A stretch of DNA of 64,000 nt from Lepas anatifera. Its lineage: Eukaryota > Arthropoda > Thecostraca > Lepadidae. Positions 47,687 to 57,699 of this stretch are shown piece by piece. Location of the stretch: NCBI GenBank assembly GCA_034440635.1, contig JAOTON010001363.1:62001-126000 (forward strand), read 5' to 3'. A program made the translations under genes and the position numbers. The first letter of the stretch is position 1. Every line of letters begins with the position of its first letter. Below the pieces are notes generated by a model. It had not been told where the DNA came from, made no database searches, and saw only the letters and a list, made by a program, of their open reading frames with translations.

Positions 47687-48261
47687 TTACAAAATAAGTT
47701 CTCCATGTTCTCCAATAAAGGGTGCCCATCTCTGTCTGAACTTGGAAATCAACCCATTTTGATTAGCGCTGTGTTGTTCCATTTTGAAACTTTTAACAAC
47801 AGTTTTCACAAATGCATCGATTCTGATTTGGCCGCCGCTGAAATACTGATTGGCAATGTATTGTTTACCAATTAATACGATGAAATTTTGAGAATGCTGG
47901 TATGGCGTTGAACTGTTGGCTTGATCTTCATGTTGGGTGTACTTGACATATAACCTCATTTCATATACCGCTATAATTTTGCCAGTCGGTCTTTGATGCA
48001 CGCAAACTGGTACAACCGCGCGATTGCAGCGATCTCAAAATAAATTGCCTTTGAAGGTCTATAATTACAAAATTGGGGCCGATTTTCAAGATAATTTGAC
48101 CAATCGACGTGCCATTGGATATTCTCAAAAGTTGGCCACGAAGGGTTCTCCCGCCACCTTGAAAAAGTAGGTGAGAGCTTCCGAGGCTCCCCTCCAGTGT
48201 GCTTGTTATCACGCGATGGTATGAGGTCCCAGGCCACCTTTACTAGCATGGGGGTACTCAT
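47687..48261 (-). pseudogene. Unrecognised coding-like relic
   Basis: On the minus strand a frame from 48261 reads MSTPMLVKVAWDLIPSRDNK, then WPTFENIQWHVDWSNYLENR and FACIKDRLAKL. One frameshift near 47985 leads to VYEMRLYVKYTQHEDQ, then QNFIVLIGKQYIANQYFSGG, FRQRWAPFIGE and ELIL. The composition, with conserved-looking Trp, Tyr and charged residues and little low complexity, looks like a genuine protein broken by one frameshift. The second part ends at a donor-like GTAAGTATT. I do not recognise the family; a transposon protein or a host exon is equally possible. Length is about 190 codons. Confidence 0.4.
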
Positions 48262-48723
48262 CCCCCTACGATCTTAGCAACCATGCTTGGAAGGGAAAAG
48301 GAAAGCAGTGTTCCATTGCTTCCCTCGATCTCTACCAAAAATGCTTATACAACTTTTCGTTCAGGTCATTTTTGTGGTCTCGGAGGCCAAGGTATGTTTC
48401 CATAAGAATACAACGGAAACTTAAATCTTGTATCGTAATGGCTAATAAACTATAACAAGAGTAAAGTTATTGCCATCGTTGAAATGTATGTGCAGAAACA
48501 AAAACTACTCAAATTAGCTACTGAGCTCAGAAAATGCTTCGATAAGGCAATCACGAGAGAAGGAACATTGAAGATTCACAAGTTCGTGCTGGTTAATTCG
48601 AAGGCCATTATTGTGCATGAGCTTTCGAACGACTAGGGACAGAAGGTTCAAGTTTCACATTTAATATGTGAACTTCATTTGCGCCACGGGATGGAGTCGT
48701 TCTTCCGATCCGTTGGTCAGATC

Positions 48724-49010
48724 TTAACCCTCGCCCGGTGGGGGCGTTTGAAAACCCCGTCGGTTTTTTTCCGGCGGCAAGAAAAACGGCAGCGCCAAGC
48801 ACCGCCGTACTTGGTACAGCTTATCCTTGATCAAGTCCGTAACTTCCCGCAAAATTTTAAGGTTAAGTCATCTCAGGTACGGTCACTAGTGCAGGTCAAG
48901 TGACCTCATCTCAAAAATGTTTAAGGTGGCATAAGTAAGAAATGGGGAATCCATCGAATTGAAACTTATACCACATAATGGGCCCACCAAGCGCTAAAAA
49001 ATATATTCAT
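48724..49010 (-). mobile_element. Chimeric TTAA element: A-like body, B-like end
   Basis: TTAA at 48724 followed by CCCTCGCCCGGTGGGGGCG resembles the family B terminus. The inward sequence instead aligns in reverse with family A: a GCCAAGCACCGCCGTACTTGG hairpin region, GGTTAAGTCATCTCAGGT and ACAGGTCAAGTGACC-like words. The element is cut off near 49010 by the (AT)n tract. Confidence 0.6.
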
Positions 49011-49016
49011 TATTGT

Positions 49017-49020
<4 letters not shown>

Positions 49021-49085
<65 letters not shown>
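49021..49085. repeat. (AT)n microsatellite
   Basis: About 65 bases of uninterrupted AT dinucleotide repeat. Confidence 0.98.
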
Positions 49086-49087
<2 letters not shown>

Positions 49088-49189
49088 ATTGTTATTTTCA
49101 ACCTTGCATACCTATTTTTCTTTTTGGGATTATGCTCATTAATTTCTGTCATTACCCTAGTTTGTCTGGTTGTTAGGAATGTATTTATT

Positions 49190-49346
49190 TTTTTAATCGA
49201 GTAGCTTAACACCAATAAATACATTCCTAAATATTCTGAAATAAGCAACTTCCCAATATTTTGGTTTCCTACGAAAATATTGGGAAGTTGTTTATTTCAG
49301 AATATTTAGGAATGTATTTATTGGTGTTAAGCTACTCGATTAAAAA
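49190..49346. repeat. 73-bp near-perfect inverted repeat
   Basis: The left arm 49190-49262 and right arm 49274-49346 are inverted copies with a single mismatch (in AAGCAACTTCCC against GGGAAGTTGTTT), around an 11-base loop. It is AT-rich and non-coding. It is a foldback element, a hairpin RNA source, or an assembly artefact next to the (AT)n tract. Confidence 0.9.
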
Positions 49347-49539
49347 TTGACTAGCCCTGTTTGATTTGCTCTTATGATAAAATTATATTAATTTTTGCCT
49401 TTCCTTCGATAATGGTGCCTGATCGACATGTTTCAATTTGTCCTTTTTAGTACGCAATAGGGGTAGGTACATTTTTTCCGAGGCATATGATTTTGAAAAT
49501 TTTTATTTGAGCTCTGGAGCCACCTAACACCAACACTTG

Positions 49540-52500
49540 GCGGCACTCACAAAGATAATTTTCGGCCGCCCTCCCGATTATATCTCAAGGGGTCTCTGAG
49601 AGTGATTCACGGCGCCTGTTGATCAAAACTGGGGGCCCCTGAGAATCTCTCGGGGCTCCTGAGATTAGTTATCGGCAGCACCTCTGAGACTAATTATTGG
49701 GCCCCCAGATTTGCTCTGGAGGGGGAGGGGCTGAGACTGACTATCGTGACCATCCAGATTAGCTATTGGGGTCCCCTGAGGCTGTCTTTGGGGTGGGGGA
49801 GGGGGCTGGTAATGACTTCCGACAGCCCGCTGAGACTTACTCTAGGGCACCCCTGAGACAAACACCCGGGGGGAGGTGGAATCACCTCTGAGACTGTGTC
49901 TTTGGCGTTCCTGAGACTGACTCTTGGAGGCTCCAGATTAGCTCTCGCGGGCCTAAGGCTAACTCCGGGCCCATGAAACCAAAAATCGGGAGCACCTCTG
50001 GAAATTACTCTCAGAACCCTGAGATTAACTCTCGGATGTCTCTGAGACTGACAACCGGGAGCCCTCTGAGACTAACTTTTGGGTGCTCCCTGAGATTGAC
50101 TCTTGGGGCCGCCTATACCAAAACTCGGGGGGGCACAGCCTGAGGCTAAATATCGAGGGCTCCCAAAATTACTCCTCTGGGGCCCCCTGAAACCAGCACT
50201 CTGCAGATCAAATTGGACTAACTCTCGGACCCCCGGATTAACTCTCGGAGCCACCTGAAACTAAATATTGACTCCTGAGAGAGAAACCCGTGAGACTATG
50301 AGGGCCCCCTGAGACCGACTCTTGGGGTGCTCTGAGACTCACTCTTGTGGTTCTTTGAGACAGGCTCTCAGGGGGACCCCGAGACCGAATCTCGGGCTCC
50401 CCTAAGACAGACTCTTGGGGTCCCCTTGACCGACTCTTGGGGTTCTCTGAGACTGACTCTCAGGGGCCCCCTGAAATAGACTGTTGCAGGGCCCTGAGAA
50501 CCACTCTCTGGGGGGCCTGAGACTAGCTCGGCCCCCTCCTCTGAGACAGACTCCCGGGGCCCCTGATACCGACTTTTGGGGCCCCTGATACCAACCCTCA
50601 GGGGCCCCCGAAATCTACTTTCGGGGGCCTTGAGACCGACTCTCAGGGCGGGGGCCGTGAGGCCGACCCGGGACGCCCTGAGAACGAATCTTCAGGGGCC
50701 CCCTGAGACTAACTCTGGGGGCCACGAGATCAGAGAATCCTTTGCAGTTGTTCAGATTGGCCCAAGGGGTGGGGGTCTGCGGACGCCTAGGGCCCCCTTG
50801 GCTACACCACTGCATACACACTTTCGGGGGGCCCTCCGAAATCACCATTTGGAGGCCCCTAAAATAATTGCTCCCCCTAAACCAATACTCCGGAGCCCCT
50901 TGATACTGATGCCCGGGGGTCCTAAGACCAAGCTCGGGGTCCCACTTAGATCAGGCTCAGGGGCACCCTTAGACCCATGCTCGCGCTTTTCTCAGGAGTA
51001 CCTCGACACCGATGTTCCGGGGCCCTCAAGATCAATATTTCGAGCCCCCCGAGACTAATGCTTGGTACTCTGGAGCCCCTCGATGCCGATGCTCAGGGGT
51101 CCTGAACCCAGGTCTGGGGGCCCCTGGGACCAAACTCTGGGTCTCATGAGGCCAATGCTCGTGCTTCACTCATGAGTCCCTCGATATCAATGGTCGGGGG
51201 CACCCCGAGGGGATCCTGAACCCCTGAGACCAAGCTCGGGGGCCCCTGAGACCAAGCTCGAGGGGACCCTGAGACCAAGCTCGGATGCTCCCTGAGACCA
51301 AGCTCGAGGGCCCCCTGACACCAAGCTTGGGGGTTCCTTGAGACCAAGCTCGAGACCCCGTGAGACCAAGATCGAAAGGCCCGTGAGACCAAACATCGAA
51401 AGGCCCATAAGACCAAGCTTGCCCCCCTGAGACCAAGCTCGGTTGTCCCCTGAGATCAAGCTCGGGGCTCCTGAGACCAAGCTCACGGGCCCCCGAGATC
51501 AATATTCGGTATTCCAGAGCTCTCGATACCGATGATCGGGGGCCCCCTGAGACGAAGCTCGGAAGACCCGTGAGACCAAGCTCGGGGCCCCTGAGTCCAT
51601 GTTCAGGGGTCCCCTGAGACCACGCTCGGGGGGCCCTGAGACCAAGCTCTGGGGCACCCTGTTCGTGAGTCCGAGCTCAGGGGGCCCCTGAGACCAAGCT
51701 CAGGCGTTCCCTGAGACCAAGCTCGGAGGGCCCCTGACACCGAGCTCGGGGCCCCTGAGACAAAGCTCGGGGGGGCGCTGAGACCAAGCTCGTTGGCCCT
51801 CTGAGACCAAGATCAGGGCCCCCGAGACCAATGCTCATGTTTTCCAGTGCATACGGTCAACCTTATGCATCAGATGCCCTCGGATGCCCCCTGAAACCAA
51901 GCTTGAGGGCACCCTGACACTAAGCTCGGGGAGAGGGGGCCTGAGACCAATCTTGGGGACATCCCTGAGACCAAGCTCGGGGGTCCCCTGAGACCAAGCT
52001 CGGGGGGCCTGAGACCAAGCTCGGGGGGTTATCTGGGACCAAGCTCGGAGGGCTCCCTGACACCAAGCTCGGGGGGCCCCTGAGACCAAGCTCGGGAGAC
52101 CACCCCCCCCCCCACCGAGACCAAGCTCAGGGCCCCCGAGATCAATTTTTGTGTTTTTAGTGCATAAGGTCGGCCCAAGGGGGTCCGCGGACCCCAGGGA
52201 CCCCCCTCCCCTAGCTACACCACTGTCAGAACATCTCAAGGGACCCATTCAAGCTCACGGCCGCCAGGTCAGTGGCTGTAAAGCCTTATAGGGGTCCCAG
52301 ACCATCTCAGGGGCCCTCAGTTCAACACAGAGGCCCATATTAGCTCTGATGACCAGATAAGCTTAACACGCGCATTGACGGGAGTCTGAGCCACCTTCGG
52401 ATTGACGAGGGGGCGGGTACCCGCCCCCCTAAGATCTCGAGAACCACGGTAGGTAGCAAAAACGGTAAACGGCGTTGGGTAGCCCATCCGCTTCTCCATC

Positions 52501-53700
52501 GAAAATAGTTGAACCATTTTCTTGTCAGGTCACATTTAAGGTCACCAGAGGTAAAAAACATGCCGTCACATGCCGTCGTAGGGATAACATGTAAATTACG
52601 TTTTTCGGCCATTACATCTGAACAAGTAAAGATAGAGCAAAACGACTTGAACTATATGAATCCTCGCAGCAAGCCGAATCGAATGATATATGATTTGACC
52701 TTGCTAGGTCAAATCAAAGATTTGACCTGACCTGAGGTCAGGTCAGGGTCAAATTATATACAATGCATATCATTAGAACCGCAAAGCCAAGGCGAGTCTA
52801 ATTAAGCTAAAATAAACGCTCTATCACCATCTGTTACTGAGTTATTCAGTAAAAACCATATTTCCCATGCATTACCAATGGAGAGGTCATGCTTCGTACC
52901 TGACCTTAGGTCATCGATATCAAAAATACCGGAACATATTTTAGAGAACGCGGTGAGCCCATTATGTGATATGGGTTTCAATTGGATAAGTTCACCCTGC
53001 TCCGACTTATGCTATCTTAAACTTTTTTTAGGTCGGGTCACTTGACCTGTACTGATGACCTGACCTGAGATGACCTATCCTTTAAATTTTCACAGAAGTT
53101 GCAAAAATGATGAGGGAAAATGTATACCAAGTACGGCGGCGTTGCGCGCCGCCGTTTTTCTGCTGTCTCCGAAAAACCCGAGGGGGGCGGGTATCCGCCC
53201 CCTCGTCAATGCGCGTGTTAAGGGCCTGGATCATCCAGGGGCCCCTTGCCGGCATATTTGGGGTTTCAGAACAGTCCAGGGTTTCAATTAAAGCTTATAA
53301 CCCAATTTCAAAGCAGGGGCCCTATTCCTGTGCAGGGGCCTCAGATAAGTTTAGGGTCTTCTGTGCATCACAGGGGATCCAGATTAGCTCAAAGGACAAT
53401 ATTAACTTTACGGTCCCAGCTCAGCTCAGGGGCCCCCCAGGTCGGTGGATATAGGTTTTGGCCAACTCACGGGGCCCTGTTCAAGGTTACGGCTCCTAGC
53501 TCAGTTTAGGCATCCTAGAGCAGTTCATGCTGCCCAAACCATCTCCGGGGCGCTCAGTTCAGCTCAAAGAGCCCAGATTAGCTCGTATGGTATCAGAGGC
53601 CAGTTCAGGGGCCCCGAGAAGCTCAGGGGCCTTAAAATCAACTCATATGACCTCAACTTAGTTTAGGGGCACAGGTAAGTTTAACGGGGTTCCGGGGCAA
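49540..53700. repeat. Decayed GC-rich short tandem repeat (unit about 22-28 bp)
   Basis: Hundreds of variants of CTGAGACCAAGCTCGGGGGC follow one another, clearest at 51.2-52.1 kb and more decayed towards both sides. 53.24-53.7 kb carries the related form CAGCTCAGGGGCCCC. The spacing drifts, so frames do not persist and the long minus-strand frames are accidental. A full family A element (52373-53221) is inserted in it, and hAT-like ends (GGCTACACCACTG near 50800 and GCTACACCACTG near 52213) mark other insertions. Confidence 0.85.
52373..53221 (+). mobile_element. TTAA element family A, copy 3 (complete)
   Basis: TTAA at 52373-52376 with CACGCGCATTGACGG, and CGTCAATGCGCGTG with TTAA at 53218-53221, form perfect outer terminal repeats. 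Length is 849 bp. The body contains many TGACCT/AGGTCA words, with the densest group at about 52716-52752 (TTGACCTGACCTGAGGTCAG and on). A GCGGCG/CGCCGCC hairpin lies near the right end. Non-coding. This is the best reference copy of the family. Confidence 0.92.
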
Positions 53701-53759
53701 GCTATCGGGCCAGTTTGAGTTTCTCGCTTGATATTACAGTTGTTAATATTCTTACCTCC

Positions 53760-53835
53760 GTTGCGGGGGGCCCATCACACAGAGAAAGTGGGGGGGCCAG
53801 TGGCCCCCTGGCCCCCCGGTTCCTACGCCTATGCT
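53760..53835. mobile_element. Lone end related to element H
   Basis: GGCCCCCTGGCCCCCCGGTTCC followed by TACGCCTATGC corresponds to the right end of H copies. A GGGGGCCAGTGGCCCCC palindrome lies within. No matching left end was found. Confidence 0.4.
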
Positions 53836-53964
53836 CAGTACGGCTCCTCTCGCAGGCAAACCACAGCACAAATGGGCAGCAGTTTGAAAGACAATACAGC
53901 GCGCCCCGTGTTGAGGAATTAACGTGCCTTACATTCGCGCGTCCCCAGCTATACAATGGTACAG

Positions 53965-54200
53965 TAACTGTGCAATTGGCTCTCCGATCACCCCTAAACG
54001 GCGCGCTTCCTGGCACCTGCTACCTCTTCGCCGGGTCACAAGATCACATTCTCCGCAATCCGATGCCGGCTCAGCTTGCGCCGGCACCACCCGCTCAGGT
54101 CACGCGACAGCGAGGGTCGTCTCCGCAGACCATTCAGCTCCGTGTTCAGGTCACGTGACGGTGAGGGTCGTCTCCGCAGACCACTCAGCTCCGTGGCAGC
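53965..54200 (+). repeat. Local duplication, first copy, with 51-bp tandem pair
   Basis: 53965-54120 recurs with roughly 80 percent identity by eye at 54525-54670: CTGCTACC, GGGTCACAAG, GCATTCCGATG-like and GCGAGGGTCGTCTCC segments. Within it a 51-bp unit (GGTCACGTGACGGTGAGGGT and on) is present twice at about 54096-54200. Confidence 0.65.
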
Positions 54201-54524
54201 AGGGGCGGCAGCATACAGAGACAACGGTAGGAAAACATACAAGATAAAAGTATGAAAGACAGGTCCCCCAGTTAGATATAACGCGGCACATACGCTAATG
54301 ATGACGATGGCGGAAAGGCCAGGCCTTCCGCTGATCTTAGCCTGGACGCGGTGCTGCATATGGCGCCGGGGTGACTTAATGCTCGCCCGAAATACGGCCT
54401 TTGAATGTGCAAAATGGAGCTCGGATAATTTTGAACAAAGGTTTCACAAACGTGCTAAATTTGGCATCAAATCTTTTTAAAGTCGCGCATCCCTAAACGT
54501 ATGCAAAGGCGCTATCACAATGCA

Positions 54525-54670
54525 ATAGGGTCTCAACTATCGCCCCTGAACGATGCGCTGCGTGACATCTGCTACCCCTTTGCTGGGTCACAAGGTTACA
54601 TTGCCCGCATTCCGATGTCAGCCCAGCTCCACCCCCTCAGGTCACGTAACGGCGAGGGTCGTCTCCGACA
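54525..54670 (+). repeat. Local duplication, second copy
   Basis: Partner of 53965-54120. It ends in GGTCACGTAACGGCGAGGGT, matching the unit of the 51-bp pair in the first copy. Confidence 0.65.
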
Positions 54671-54769
54671 TGACAATGTGTGGAAAGCTAAACATGTTTG
54701 CTCCTAGAAGCATCATTTGATAGGTTGGCATCAGTATTCAGTTTTGGAAAAAACTGCCAAGCTATGCAC

Positions 54770-54839
54770 AGCCAACCCGGGTTCGAACCAGCATGCTCTG
54801 TAAGAGAGCGTAACACCCTACCCACTACACCACGGCTCC
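54770..54839 (-). tRNA. tRNA-like sequence, probably a pseudogene or SINE head
   Basis: On the minus strand GGAGCCGTGGTGTAGTGGG carries a perfect RNA polymerase III A box (TGGTGTAGTGG), and GGTTCGAACCC is a perfect B box at the usual distance. A stem of GCTC/GAGC surrounds a 7-base loop TCTTACA. The base before the putative anticodon is C, not the universal U, the acceptor arm pairs only in AGCC/GGCT with an extra base, and the T stem has a mismatch. It is therefore likely non-functional. No SINE tail was seen, and the amino acid cannot be assigned. Confidence 0.45.
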
Positions 54840-55189
54840 GCATGCTGCCGCCACCCCACTAGTCCGGACAGGCGACCCGTTTGGAGGTCACGTGACTCTG
54901 CCGCCAGTACCTCCGACTGATCGAGGACACTCGCGGTGACGGAATCTGCCGTTGAACGCTGGAGTGGGCCAGAAAGTAATTTCAAGAGAAGCGCTGGCAT
55001 CCCAAAATATTATTGAAATCGATGTTTCGGAACAGTTAAGATACAACAATCCGCTGTAACCACTGTGACGTCCCTATCATAGGTAAGATGGTGCTGCAAA
55101 GTGTCAAGAGACCGATCATGTTGAGGGGCTGGCTCATCAGTCATTAATTAGTTTGAGTTCTGCATCCCTTGCACCTCATGGGTGAATTC

Positions 55190-55400
55190 AGGGAAGGCAA
55201 GTGAGGGCACTTGCTCCCTTCCCTAGATTGAGCCTCGACGCCCCTTAATGGTCGCGGCTTCTCCTAAAATGTCAGTGGCGCCATGATAAACTTTCGTTTG
55301 CCACCCGTTTACTCTTTCCGTCAGGATGCAAATGAGCACCCCACGATAGGTTTTGGTTTATCACCCCTCCCCCTTCTGGCTCAGATGGCGACCCGCTTTC
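55190..55400. mobile_element. Family G fragment
   Basis: The interior pieces (GAGCCTCGACGCCCCTTAATGG, then TCAGTGGCGCCATGATA, then CCCACGATAGGTTTTGG) follow the same order as the G copies at 29.9-30.35 kb. Ends are worn. Confidence 0.5.
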
Positions 55401-55852
55401 AATCATGCGTCGTCCCATAAAAAATCCTGTATTTGCCCATTCTGCAACCCCGACAACCATGTTATCCCCACTCCTGCCAACTTTATGGCAATAATGTGAC
55501 CTCTGCTCCCCCTCCACCTCCTGGCAGTAATACTACCCTAAAACACACGGTCCTGCCTCCAATGGTATTTGGGTTTCAGCTCTCAATAGTGGGGAGGGAT
55601 ACTTGGTGGCCCACCGCAGCGGAACCGAGAAATTACCATTATGGTGCTTCGCTTCTCTGTCGGGGAGGCTCAAATACAGGAGTTTCCACGACTGAAAGTG
55701 AAAGCATTGGGTCACCCCACCCTCCCCGGCTGACCCCAGCCTCATCGGTCCGACCCGCTAACCGCTGGGGAGGTCGACCAGCCGTACAGGCCACGCCCTC
55801 AGACATGTGGTTCCCAAACTTCATGTTTCCGCCTGGTCGGACACCCCTGGAA

Positions 55853-55906
55853 CGGAACGATACTTTCGCAACAGACTGTACATACATACATACATACATA
55901 CATACA
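55853..55906 (-). mobile_element. Mariner/Tc1-like end plus (CATA)n
   Basis: CGGAACGATACTTTCGCAAC followed by AGACTGTA is the inverse of the end at 44740. It is directly followed by (CATA) repeats at about 55880-55906. The opposite end was not found. Confidence 0.45.
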
Positions 55907-56050
55907 ACCGAAACCCACTTCACCCAGCTGCCTACAGGTCAGCGATAGCTAAACTCGGTCGGTGTATGGTCACGTGCAGTCTCTGACAGTGTCTCCTTGC
56001 ACATGCTGAGTTTGCGGTCGGTTTAATAGAACTTGATTCGAGAGTATTGC

Positions 56051-56837
56051 TTAAAGGGAGATACGCGAAAAAAATTTTATTGGCTATATCAAAAGGTTAC
56101 AAAAAGTTGTTTCGGAAGTCCCATTCCCATTTTTACGAATTCGGCCTGCAAATGCCTTAAAATTACTCTCAAAGTCAACATTTCTAGACGACTTTATCGG
56201 TACACCTCATATCGATGTATATGACGTACACACGGCTAATGCTATCAATTTCTCTGAGAATTAGGTAATATCCATCCTAAACAGTGATGCAGAACTTTGG
56301 ACTACTACAGAAAAAAATTAGAAAAACAACACTGCAAAACTCTTTTGAAACAGAAATATAGAGCTTAAAAGAAATCACAATTAACCAATCGGAAGCCTAG
56401 GAATTCTCAAAACAGGGTGACGTGACCTATCTGACGCAAAAGTTTTGTCAACCTGGGGCCGAAGCAGAAAATGCTCAAGACCCGAGGTACAAAACCGCTG
56501 AAGACTTGAGTAATTATGTTTTTCCGTTTCTAGGGCAAACTAGTTCATTTTGTAGTTTTAAAAGCTTTTTAAAACTAATTCAAATACAGATACAGGAGAA
56601 TAGACATTTGTATCATAAAAAACGTTACTTTTCAACTTTAAATAGTTTTCGAAAAGTAAGTGATGGGTATGGGCATGTGTAAGTGATGGGCATTTTATCG
56701 AAACTGTTCTATTTCGATAATAAAAAGTGGCCTCCCAAAATTTTGCCGAAGATGCAAAAATAATTGATAGTTTCGTTATCAGGATTTTTCAAATAGCAAG
56801 AAACCACAATAATAACTTTTCGCGTATCTCCCTTTAA
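56051..56837 (+). mobile_element. TTAA element family D, copy 1 (complete)
   Basis: TTAA at 56051-56054 plus AGGGAGATACGCGAAAA, and TTTTCGCGTATCTCCCT plus TTAA at 56834-56837, are exact terminal repeats. Length is 787 bp. The outermost TTAAAGGGA is shared with family C, but the rest differs. An 86-codon frame inside has no known domain. Non-autonomous. Confidence 0.9.
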
Positions 56838-57285
56838 CGGTGTTAAAACATAACTATATTTTTGCAACGTAATTCATACAGTATGCTGCCCTAATATCTG
56901 AGCTAAATATGGGCACCTCACAAGAACAGTCTACGCCGATGCTGCATTTCCTAGCGAACTGTGCATTTGTCCGCACGAAGCAAGGTTGCCACGGCTGCTA
57001 TCGAATTCTGTGTCAAGGCTGTTGCAGCTTTCGTTCAAAATTACAGACGCTACAATAACAATACAGATAGATGTTCCAAATGACTAGGTTCTCAGCACTT
57101 TGGTGGTTAAAAAGACGCAATAGCATACTTTTTCTTTCAATATTTTACAAGCTGCTGGGGTCAGAACTTTTTCGGTAAAATCCTGATGATTTAAAAAAAA
57201 CGCCAAATACGGATTTTGTGGAATACATGTTTGGAACATTCTCATAAAACTGTACTACAATAAAAACCCAAGGAGGTGGTCTCCT

Positions 57286-57298
57286 GATTTTTATTAGC
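57286..57298 (-). terminator. Poly(A) signal of the minus-strand gene
   Basis: On the minus strand CTAATAAAAATC contains AATAAA, about 140 bases beyond the stop codon of the terminal exon at 57434. Confidence 0.45.
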
Positions 57299-57433
57299 TC
57301 AGGCAGCGTGCATTGTAGAAATAATTGATAACTATCAGTGTAGAACACTTGCCAGAGGTTATGCCCTATATGTTCACTTTCCAATACACGTGCAAGGTCA
57401 TCGACCGAAGCTCAGCCCGATGGCCCTCTGCTG

Positions 57434-57667
57434 TCACTCGCACCAGCTGGGCGGGCTGTGCCGTCGGACAGGCCTGGAGAAGCCACCACGAGGACAGGGC
57501 GCCAGCTCATACTCAGCTGGGAAGCCGGCCTCCAAGGCTACTGAGTCCGTCAGGAGTGGCAGACCCAGTCCCGCCTTCATTAATTCTGGTTGAGGTCGGA
57601 TTAGCTGCAAGGGTATCTCCCAACGGAATTTCCCCTCGAGACGGGACGGAGCCCGCACTGGGTACGA
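57434..57667 (-). CDS. Candidate terminal exon of a minus-strand gene
   Basis: A strong acceptor on the minus strand (CCACCTCCTTTTTCCCAG) opens 78 codons in phase 0. They start SYPVRAPSRLEGKFRWEIPL and end in SPPSWCE and a TGA. An AATAAA signal follows after about 140 bases. The upstream exon at 58980-59126 ends in phase 0, so the two join without a shift. GC content is high compared with flanks. I recognise no domain; the segment is Pro/Arg/Leu-rich. The plus strand is also partly open, which keeps confidence moderate. Confidence 0.45.
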   Translation of the reverse strand, partial: SYPVRAPSRLEGKFRWEIPLQLIRPQPELMKAGLGLPLLTDSVALEAGFPAEYELAPCPRGGFSRPVRRHSPPSWCE

Positions 57668-57699
57668 CTGGGAAAAAGGAGGTGGAAAGCGAGGCTCGA

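Noticed and set aside
51144..51502. Three overlapping minus-strand frames rich in SLVSG and ELGLRG
   Set aside because: These are readings of the decayed GC-rich repeat in different frames and have no independent support.
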